This document shows positions 1 through 5,822 of a DNA stretch of 5,822 bases, piece after piece. A program made the translations under genes and the position numbers. The first letter of the stretch is position 1; each line of letters begins with the position of its first letter. The notes under the pieces were generated by a model, which saw only the letters and a program-made list of their open reading frames with translations, searched no databases and was not told where the DNA came from. Origin of the DNA: Bacteroidetes bacterium ADurb.Bin302 (lineage in GTDB: Bacteria > Bacteroidota > Bacteroidia > Bacteroidales > Paludibacteraceae); NCBI GenBank assembly GCA_002069025.1, contig MWBK01000105.1, positions 1 through 5,822 on the forward strand, in the 5' to 3' direction.

Positions 1-3000
1 CCGTAAAAAGGTACTCATTAGTTGTTTCTTTGCTATTGGCTGGTTTGATGTCGAGTGGTGGGGCGTGGGCGCTTGATTTACCTGCCGGAACTTACTATTT
101 TGACAATACCGACACTCAATGGAGCGCAGTGGCTTTAGCGGTTGGTAATGGAAGTAATAGAAGCTCTTATCCATTAACCCAAGTTACAGGTACAAATATC
201 TGGAAAGTTACATTTGGCAGTTCTTGGAATGGTGCCGATGGATATTATTATTACAAAGGATCAGCAAATATATCTGAAGGAGGTTCTTATAGTGTTTGGT
301 ATGATGCTGCTGGTATAACAAATAGAATATGGTACCAATCGGAAACAACTAATGCCGGCAAGTGTTTTTATAAAACAGGGCAAGGAACGGAATTTGTAAA
401 TGGTTCTTGGACTGTTGTGCCTACATGGATTGGAAACTCGTTTATGCGTATAGGCGGCGAATCAGGTACATGGTATAAGGGCAGTGATACTTCAACAGGA
501 TTTGCCTCTTTCGATGGTGCAAATCTAGGCAACTTTGACGGAGATAATATAGTTTTGATGGGAGAAATGGCTTCGTATTCAGCCGCAGGTATAAGTGAGG
601 TGCACACGACTATGTATTATCGTATAGATTCAGGAAGTTATACAGCGGTGTCTATGCCGAAAGTTGGAACTACAGGTACCGGAGGTGTTAACGCAAAACA
701 TCAGGGCGAAGTAACTATTCCAAAACCTTCTGCAGGCAGTCATACATTAGAAATATATTATCAATTTGATACTCAATACGATAATAATACAAGTTCCAAT
801 TATATTGCTAATTTTACATCAGTAGGCTTCTCCGGTGATGCTACTAAAGCATTTGGCGATGTATTTTATGGAACAACATCAAAAAGCAATTACCATATTG
901 GATTTGGCGGATGCATGCCTTCAGCAATAACTGCTTCTATAAGCGGCACAGATTCTGCTGCATTTACACTTCCCGGTGCGCAACCATACGAAGTAAGCTT
1001 AACCGATGGAGCGGCAGATCTTGAAATATCATTTTCGCCGACAAAAGTAGGCGCGCATACAGCGACACTAACATTTAGTACAGTGTGCGGTGAAACAACA
1101 TATACCAAAACAGTTTCATTGTCAGCCACAGGTAAAAACCATTCAATAACACCACTTATAGCAGATACTGCTGATGTAACTGAAGGAGTAGTAACTCTAT
1201 CGGGTTATTTGAAGTATGCAGGTTGTAAAACTGATATTATTGATTATGGTTTCTATTACTGCGAAGGTGCTGATTGTACACCAAGTTCAAGTAGTGATTC
1301 AATTCGCTCAAGTGAACACACTCCAATTAGCTCCGGAAGTAGTTGGTCTGCACAGCCGGAAGGATTAAAAGATAAAACATGGTACTCTTATAAGTCTTAT
1401 GCAAAAAGTACTGCTGATGCGGATCCGGTATTATCCGAAGAAACAGGTCACTTCTATGTAACTTGCGATTATCCAATGGGTGATACAATTTATTATACAA
1501 TTAATGCAGCATTAAGCGAGGATATTCCTTGCACGCTTGAGTTTTCGACATTTGCAGCTGCTCTTACGCATTTGAAATCAATGTCAGAATATTTAGCTTC
1601 AAGCAGTGGTAATATAACTAACAAATTACTTAAGCATATAGTATTTGAAGTTGAAGCGGGTGAATATGGCACAGCCGGCTCACAATTAGATTTGTCTGAC
1701 ATTAATAAGATTACTGATTATAATGGAACGATAGAGTGTCCTACTCATCATTTTATAGTTCGTCATAAGGGTACAGCTCGTCCTACGCTTAATGGTTTGA
1801 ACTTGTACGAGTCTCGTTATGTAACAATAGACGGATTCAATATAGTACGTAGTACGACAACAAGTGATATGTCAGGAGCTACCATATCAATGGGTAGAAA
1901 TAATGCGGATAACAATGCAGTTCCGGGTAATATGAAGTACGCCAATGTAAGTATTATTAATAACACTATTACCGCAACAGGTTTCTGCTGTGTACACGTA
2001 CAGGGAGCTGATACTATTTATTACGAAAACAATGAGTTGTATGCTGATATAACTGCAACCAGTAATCCGGCAAACGATAGAAACTGGGGTGCTTCAATGA
2101 AGTTTATGAATTGCAAGAACATATTGATTTTGCGCAACAGCTTTAGAGGATCTCATGCAACAAACTTGTTTTTACAAGGTTCACGTAATGTGTTAATCAT
2201 GAATAATGTATTTTGGAACGATAATCAATATACTGAAAACATAGCATTTATTCGTCCGGTATATTTTGGTGGTGACGGAGAGAATAATGCACTTCAAAAT
2301 ATCGGTATTTATTACAATACATTCTTCTTGAAAGATGAGGGTGGTAGTACAAATTATAAAGTAAACTTTATAGAATTTGGTGGAGCCGCACAAACAGGCA
2401 ACGCTGATCATTATCACTCAAACTTGATAGAATTCCAATACAATAACTGTTATTCGTACTCAGACTCGGTATCAGGTCGTACATCAGATCCGTTCTTGGG
2501 CAAGAACATTAGTACTGATATATGTCCTACATTTAAGAACAACAACTTCTGGTCGAAATACGATGTGGCTAAATCATTATCAGCATCGGCATTTGCATTC
2601 GGTTGTAGTGATCAATTTATTAACGTTGAAAACGCTGTATGTTGGACTGCATCAAGCGATCCTGCATCACTTGTTGTAAAAACAAACGCCTTAAATTTTG
2701 GTGTATCTGTTAAAACGGATATGTCCGGTATGAATATTGCAAACACATTGTACAATGACCGTATATATCCAAGTAATTTAGCAGATGCAATTCGTCCTAA
2801 AACTAATTCATCTGAAGAAGAACCGAATGAGTATGGTATTTTATCAAATGCACCTACTATTAGAATGAGTATGTCATCAATGGTAGAGACTATATCTCAC
2901 GATGTTGATATGACGTCTTATACTTTAACTCCTAGTAGTAACGTTAAATTTACATTGTCAGGTACAAATGCAGACAAATTCTCAATAAATAAATCGTCTA

Positions 3001-4982
3001 CAACGACTGATGCTACAGGAACTTCAAAAGATACTGTAACTGTAACATTTGGTCGTCCTGCTACCACAGGTACATACAATGCATTTTTGAATATATCTCC
3101 ATCAACAGTAAGTGATGTTGATACTATAGCAATACCTCTTATAGGTATCTATGCTGATGGCCCTGTTTCGGGAGGTTGGACATTAGGTGCATATCAACAA
3201 CACGAAGGTAATGAGGTTGATGTGATTGTTTGGAATGGCACATCAGATTCGCCAAACGATTGGGATAATCGTGGTAACTGGGTTAAGATGGATGGAACGC
3301 GAGTTACTTGTGTTGATAAGTTGTCAGAAAAGTTGAAAGTAATAATCCCTGCTCCTGATTCAAAGGTATATCCAATGCCTGCAGGCGATACAATTAAGAC
3401 ATATCCTAATATGCCGACAAACTTTAATGCTGAAAATCGTTCAGTTAAGCAACATGCTGAACAAGTTGATGCAGGTGCAGGAATCATAGAAACCACAAAA
3501 TTCTTTGCTGACAGCATCTATTTAGAGTACGGTGCTTCGCTTAGAGGTGTTGAGAAATTGGTTCGCACTGTCGGAGAACAAAAAGATACTTTGTATAATG
3601 TTGCAACAACGAACTTTACTGCACAACGTAGTGCATTTAAAGATTCTCGCGAATGGATACTTGTAGGAACGGTTATTAAACCATTTACAGGCAATGGCTA
3701 TGAAACACGTAATATTAAATCAGGTGATTTCTATATTGCTAATCAAACGCCTCACGTATATATGCAACATATTAAATGCACTGACGGCGTTAATGTAAGT
3801 TGGGGTACACCATTCTCAAGTTTGCAAGTAGAAGTTCCTACAACAACAGCATTTGCAATAGAGATTCCTGACCAATACGGACAATACAAATTGAGTTCAT
3901 CATTGTTCTATAAATATTATTATCCTGATGAAAGTATGTTGAACGATGGTACACAACCTAAATCATTCAAATTTGAAGGACGTTTTGCTAATGATGCTTC
4001 GTTGCCTACTTATAGTATTGTATCAGGAGTTAATTTCTTGAATAACTCATATCCTGCTAATTTGGATGCATATACATTGCATACAAGTGAATCATATCCG
4101 GGAACAGTACTTATGTATGATTATAAATTGAAATCATTCCGTGCACCTCAAAGTGGTGAAGTAATTAAGCCGCAAAACGGATTCATATTTAATGCTACAT
4201 CAACAACATCAATGACATTAGGTGCCGATTTGTTTGTGGATGGAAATACAAGATATAAACGTGCTTTAGACGAAAAACCGAATATCTATATTAGAGCAAT
4301 AAATGCAGGTAGATCACTTGGTAGTCAGATTGCTCTTGTATACGATGAGTTTAAGGAACAGACAATAGATCCTAATGTTGATGCTCGAAAACCATTTAAC
4401 AAGGAATCTCCTTTAAGTCCTGAATTATATATAATGGCTCAGGATGCTGCGTTTGCTTCGTTGAATATTACAAATATGGAAACTGTAATTCCATTAGGTT
4501 TACGTAATGCATCTAAGAAGCTTATGGATGTTAAGTTTGTGTTAAGAGCGCAAGAAGGTTTTGGATCTGCTGTTTTAGTTGACCGTCAGGAAGGTAAGGA
4601 GTATGACTTGCTAACAGGTGAGGCTTACACAATTACAAATATTGCAGCAGGAACAATAGAAGGTCGTTTCTTCTTGAACTTAAGTGGCATTGAAGACCCA
4701 GATCCTATTGATCCTGAGAATCCACCTACGGATGTTGAAGATACAGAGCTTGTAGGAGAGTCAATTAGTATTTTTGCACAGGATGGCTCAGTTGTAATTT
4801 CATCTACCGAAGGTGTAGCTCTTCAAACGGTTTATGTAAGTGATATGGCAGGAAAAACAGATACATACAAATTATCGGGAAGCCATTATCAAAAATTGGA
4901 TTTACCTGTTGCGAAAGGTGTATATCTAATTTCTGTAGTCGGAGACACGATGACAAAAGAACAAAAAGTGATTATTAAGTGA
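1..4982 (+). CDS. Large multidomain secreted beta-helix protein with T9SS type A C-terminal sorting domain (5' end outside window)
   Basis: The first complete codon is GTA at 3-5 and the frame is open to the TGA at 4980-4982, giving 1659 visible residues (residue n begins at base 3n). Residues 1-23 are the end of a signal peptide: VKR, a hydrophobic core, then GGAWA before LDLPAG. The true start is therefore a few codons left of the window. Approximate modules: 24-140, a YYFDN...W module resembling starch-binding-type beta-sandwiches; 147-279, a second beta-sandwich with a YYR motif (205-207); 280-379, Hydin/SPD-2-like; 380-490, fibronectin-III-like; 543-857, a right-handed beta-helix with repeated INN/RNS/MNN/YNT turns; 950-1050, a second Hydin-like domain; 1059-1094, WTLGAYQ followed by a WNG...DW...NW motif; 1095-1562, unassigned beta-rich sequence; 1563-1580, an Asp/Pro/Glu linker; about 1583-1659, a T9SS sorting domain with YVSDMAGK, LPVAKGVYLISV and a Lys-containing end. 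Export to the cell surface is well supported by family knowledge. An adhesin or glycan-binding role is inference, and no catalytic residues were recognised. Confidence 0.93.
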   Translation, partial: VKRYSLVVSLLLAGLMSSGGAWALDLPAGTYYFDNTDTQWSAVALAVGNGSNRSSYPLTQVTGTNIWKVTFGSSWNGADGYYYYKGSANISEGGSYSVWYDAAGITNRIWYQSETTNAGKCFYKTGQGTEFVNGSWTVVPTWIGNSFMRIGGESGTWYKGSDTSTGFASFDGANLGNFDGDNIVLMGEMASYSAAGISEVHTTMYYRIDSGSYTAVSMPKVGTTGTGGVNAKHQGEVTIPKPSAGSHTLEIYYQFDTQYDNNTSSNYIANFTSVGFSGDATKAFGDVFYGTTSKSNYHIGFGGCMPSAITASISGTDSAAFTLPGAQPYEVSLTDGAADLEISFSPTKVGAHTATLTFSTVCGETTYTKTVSLSATGKNHSITPLIADTADVTEGVVTLSGYLKYAGCKTDIIDYGFYYCEGADCTPSSSSDSIRSSEHTPISSGSSWSAQPEGLKDKTWYSYKSYAKSTADADPVLSEETGHFYVTCDYPMGDTIYYTINAALSEDIPCTLEFSTFAAALTHLKSMSEYLASSSGNITNKLLKHIVFEVEAGEYGTAGSQLDLSDINKITDYNGTIECPTHHFIVRHKGTARPTLNGLNLYESRYVTIDGFNIVRSTTTSDMSGATISMGRNNADNNAVPGNMKYANVSIINNTITATGFCCVHVQGADTIYYENNELYADITATSNPANDRNWGASMKFMNCKNILILRNSFRGSHATNLFLQGSRNVLIMNNVFWNDNQYTENIAFIRPVYFGGDGENNALQNIGIYYNTFFLKDEGGSTNYKVNFIEFGGAAQTGNADHYHSNLIEFQYNNCYSYSDSVSGRTSDPFLGKNISTDICPTFKNNNFWSKYDVAKSLSASAFAFGCSDQFINVENAVCWTASSDPASLVVKTNALNFGVSVKTDMSGMNIANTLYNDRIYPSNLADAIRPKTNSSEEEPNEYGILSNAPTIRMSMSSMVETISHDVDMTSYTLTPSSNVKFTLSGTNADKFSINKSSTTTDATGTSKDTVTVTFGRPATTGTYNAFLNISPSTVSDVDTIAIPLIGIYADGPVSGGWTLGAYQQHEGNEVDVIVWNGTSDSPNDWDNRGNWVKMDGTRVTCVDKLSEKLKVIIPAPDSKVYPMPAGDTIKTYPNMPTNFNAENRSVKQHAEQVDAGAGIIETTKFFADSIYLEYGASLRGVEKLVRTVGEQKDTLYNVATTNFTAQRSAFKDSREWILVGTVIKPFTGNGYETRNIKSGDFYIANQTPHVYMQHIKCTDGVNVSWGTPFSSLQVEVPTTTAFAIEIPDQYGQYKLSSSLFYKYYYPDESMLNDGTQPKSFKFEGRFANDASLPTYSIVSGVNFLNNSYPANLDAYTLHTSESYPGTVLMYDYKLKSFRAPQSGEVIKPQNGFIFNATSTTSMTLGADLFVDGNTRYKRALDEKPNIYIRAINAGRSLGSQIALVYDEFKEQTIDPNVDARKPFNKESPLSPELYIMAQDAAFASLNITNMETVIPLGLRNASKKLMDVKFVLRAQEGFGSAVLVDRQEGKEYDLLTGEAYTITNIAAGTIEGRFFLNLSGIEDPDPIDPENPPTDVEDTELVGESISIFAQDGSVVISSTEGVALQTVYVSDMAGKTDTYKLSGSHYQKLDLPVAKGVYLISVVGDTMTKEQKVIIK

Positions 4983-4993
4983 TATTAAATCTA

Positions 4994-5025
4994 TTTGGCT
5001 ATGTGAAGAATCTTGCGTAATTTTG
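4994..5025 (+). promoter_or_regulatory. Bacteroidota primary-sigma promoter upstream of the 149-residue cysteine protein
   Basis: TTTG at 4994-4997 and TAATTTTG at 5018-5025 are separated by 20 bases, and their centres are 26 bases apart. This matches the established Bacteroides -33 (TTTG) and -7 (TAnnTTTG) consensus in both sequence and spacing. Transcription would be expected to start near 5028-5030, giving a leader of about 55 bases before the ATG at 5084. The promoter begins only 11 bases after the stop codon of the large upstream gene, so the downstream genes can be expressed independently of it. The start site is predicted, not observed. Confidence 0.7.
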
Positions 5026-5045
5026 CGCCGGATTCTCACAATAGC
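4998..5045. repeat. Imperfect inverted repeat enclosing the -7 box; possible operator or read-through hairpin
   Basis: The left arm 4998-5012 pairs with the right arm 5031-5045. GCTA (4998-5001) pairs with TAGC (5042-5045), TGTGA (5002-5006) with TCACA (5036-5040), and GAATC (5008-5012) with GATTC (5031-5035). That gives 14 base pairs with single-base bulges at 5007 and 5041. Inside the 18-base loop, GCG (5015-5017) can also pair with CGC (5026-5028). No T-run follows the right arm, so it is not a standard intrinsic terminator. The whole hairpin forms only in RNA reading through from the upstream gene, because a transcript from the local promoter would lack the left arm. It could instead act as DNA, as a binding site around the promoter. 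Confidence 0.6.
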
Positions 5046-5051
5046 ATATAA

Positions 5052-5087
5052 ATGGAGAATGATAACGAACACAAATTCAGAAAATGA
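5052..5087 (+). CDS. Possible 11-codon leader ORF overlapping the next start codon
   Basis: An ATG at 5052 opens a reading frame encoding MENDNEHKFRK. It ends in TGA at 5085-5087, which overlaps the ATG at 5084 as ATGA. A TAA at 5049-5051 sits immediately before the ATG in the same frame, so this is a closed ORF and not the tail of something longer. It lies entirely within the predicted leader RNA. The ATGA arrangement is typical of translational coupling. However, an ORF this short arises easily by chance, it has no clear Shine-Dalgarno site, and the peptide resembles nothing I know. Confidence 0.2.
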   Translation: MENDNEHKFRK

Positions 5088-5533
5088 AAAAACATATTAA
5101 ATTAATAAGCCTTTTGTTCTTTATAATAAGCAGTATGACTGTTGGGGCGGTTACACTGCCATCAAGTTCATTTGTCCCATCGGGAGGCTCTGGTGATGGC
5201 GGTTACGACCCGATATCAATTGATCCTATTCAATCGGTTCCTTCTTATTCTTATACGGCACTTGGAGCTTCCAACTGTCCTACAGAATACCCTGAAAGCC
5301 AGATATGCTATGAGTGCTGTTCTGACGAATTTACCACTTGTTTAAACGATGGTGGAACTTTTGAAGCGTGTGAGGCTGCTATGATTGAGTGTAACCTTGC
5401 TTGTAATAGGACATACTCATTGCCCATAGGCGATGCGATACCATTTATGCTTTTATTAATAGTTTTATATGGCATTATCAGATACCGTAAAAATATGGCT
5501 TTTCGTGTAATTAATAACCAAAAAGGAGAATAA
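5084..5533 (+). CDS. Small secreted cysteine-rich protein with PEP-CTERM-like C-terminal tail
   Basis: This is a 149-residue protein of unrecognised family. Residues 1-22 form a signal peptide (MKKHIK, hydrophobic core, SMTVGA) with likely cleavage before VTLP. Residues 23-64 are a Ser/Gly/Pro-rich linker, probably disordered. Residues 65-107 hold all eight cysteines (65, 75, 78, 79, 86, 96, 103, 107). Six of them have mirror spacing, C-x3-C-x6-C-x9-C-x6-C-x3-C, which suits a disulfide-clamped helical hairpin. Residues 113-137 read LPIGDA, a short hydrophobic stretch (119-132), then RYRKN. This is the three-part layout of PEP-CTERM-type sorting tails and resembles the PID-CTERM tails of Bacteroidota, though 12 further residues follow. 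The ATG is fixed by an in-frame TGA at 5060-5062. Upstream are the promoter and a small leader ORF; downstream, the next gene starts after two bases. A surface-anchored or processed envelope protein is likely, but its function is unknown. Confidence 0.9.
   Translation: MKKHIKLISLLFFIISSMTVGAVTLPSSSFVPSGGSGDGGYDPISIDPIQSVPSYSYTALGASNCPTEYPESQICYECCSDEFTTCLNDGGTFEACEAAMIECNLACNRTYSLPIGDAIPFMLLLIVLYGIIRYRKNMAFRVINNQKGE
5524..5529 (+). promoter_or_regulatory. Strong Shine-Dalgarno site for the gene starting at 5536
   Basis: AGGAGA lies in the last codons (KGE) of the preceding gene and ends six bases before the ATG at 5536. It fixes that start. Strong Shine-Dalgarno sites are uncommon in Bacteroidota, which usually rely on A-rich unstructured leaders, so this may serve reinitiation after the preceding stop codon. 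Confidence 0.6.
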
Positions 5534-5535
5534 TT

Positions 5536-5822
5536 ATGAAAACAATTACAAACTACATAAAGAGATTTTTGTTGTTGGCCGCCATGGCAGCAATTAGTGC
5601 TACGGCATTGGGAGCAGGAGCATATTGCGATTCTACTGTAACGGGTGGTACCATTTCATACGAAACAACGGCTACTAATACATATAAAGTTACCTATACT
5701 TCAACTTATCAATTAGAAAGTGTTTATAATTGCAACTTTTATTATCGTGATAATGGGGGCGATGGGGTACAAATGTCGTTTTCTAAAATTGATGGAGATG
5801 GGTATGTTTGGGCAGCAACTTT
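5536..5822 (+). CDS. Secreted beta-rich protein, N-terminal part only (runs off right edge)
   Basis: The ATG at 5536 is two bases after the preceding TAA and six bases after an AGGAGA site, so it is very probably the second gene of an operon with the cysteine protein. The 95 visible residues have no stop before the window ends. Residues 1-29 form a signal peptide: MKTITNYIKR, a hydrophobic core FLLLAAMAAISATALG, and cleavage near AGA before YCDS. The mature part is rich in Thr, Tyr, Ser and Gly with alternating strand-like segments. It contains SVYNCNFYYRDNGGDG (62-77) and KIDGDGYVW (84-92), and has two cysteines (31 and 66). The YYR strand resembles residues 199-207 of the large upstream protein, which suggests a related beta-sandwich module. 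It may be another large surface protein, but the C-terminus that would show a T9SS or other sorting signal is outside the window. Function unknown. Confidence 0.85.
   Translation, partial: MKTITNYIKRFLLLAAMAAISATALGAGAYCDSTVTGGTISYETTATNTYKVTYTSTYQLESVYNCNFYYRDNGGDGVQMSFSKIDGDGYVWAAT

Noticed and set aside
30..32. TTG as the start codon of the large secreted protein
   Set aside because: The frame is open to the left edge, and the codons before it encode VKRYSLVVS, the charged and hydrophobic start of the same signal peptide. The true start lies outside the window.
1629..2575. Calling the large gene a pectate or polysaccharide lyase
   Set aside because: Only the beta-helix repeat pattern supports this. 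No catalytic residues or substrate-specific motifs were identified, so an enzyme name would be unsupported.
3194..3517. 107-codon minus-strand ORF, and similar minus-strand ORFs at 368-607, 890-1129, 1493-1702 and 2193-2417
   Set aside because: All lie fully inside the large plus-strand gene, have no family-like sequence and no promoter or ribosome site I could see. They are shadows of the coding strand.
4532..4539. Second promoter at TAAGTTTG
   Set aside because: It matches the -7 consensus but has no TTTG at the required distance upstream, and it lies inside coding sequence.
4998..5045. Intrinsic (rho-independent) terminator of the large gene
   Set aside because: The hairpin has no following T-run and overlaps a consensus promoter, so I list it as an inverted repeat of unknown role.
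5142..5345. 67-codon plus-strand ORF in another frame
   Set aside because: It is nested within the signal-peptide and cysteine protein gene, and its product is a compositionally odd frame shadow without features of its own.
5306..5404. Twin CX9C (CHCH) fold in the cysteine protein
   Set aside because: Only one CX9C spacing is present, and it falls across the predicted turn and not within each helix. The symmetric 3-6-9-6-3 layout is different.

Overview
The window looks like chromosomal DNA of a member of the Bacteroidota, most likely of the order Bacteroidales. It is AT-rich. The long first gene ends in a recognisable type IX secretion system (T9SS) sorting domain, a system confined to this phylum. 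The one clear intergenic space holds a textbook Bacteroidota promoter (TTTG, 20 bases, TAATTTTG). I cannot name a genus.

All genes lie on the plus strand. Bases 1-4982 are one very large, multidomain secreted protein whose start codon lies just left of the window. The visible sequence begins inside its signal peptide. It continues through N-terminal beta-sandwich modules, a Hydin/SPD-2-like domain, a fibronectin-III-like domain, a right-handed parallel beta-helix, a second Hydin-like domain, a long C-terminal region of unknown fold, an acidic proline linker and a T9SS type A C-terminal domain. A 101-base intergenic space (4983-5083) carries the promoter, an imperfect inverted repeat that encloses its -7 box, and a tiny 11-codon ORF that overlaps the next start codon as ATGA.

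Next is a 149-residue secreted or membrane-tethered protein (5084-5533). Its compact cysteine domain has mirror-symmetric spacing, and it ends in a PEP-CTERM-like tail (Pro motif, short hydrophobic segment, basic cluster). Two bases later, behind a strong Shine-Dalgarno site, begins a further signal-peptide-bearing beta-rich protein (5536 onward) that runs off the right edge.

All three main products are therefore exported, and the last two are almost certainly co-transcribed. The simplest reading is a cell-surface locus: a T9SS-delivered adhesin-like or carbohydrate-binding protein next to a small operon of envelope proteins, one with a different sorting signal. No enzyme active site, mobile element, RNA gene or CRISPR array was recognised. 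The most unusual element is the 149-residue cysteine protein; its pairing with a T9SS client and the nested promoter/inverted repeat are also worth checking.
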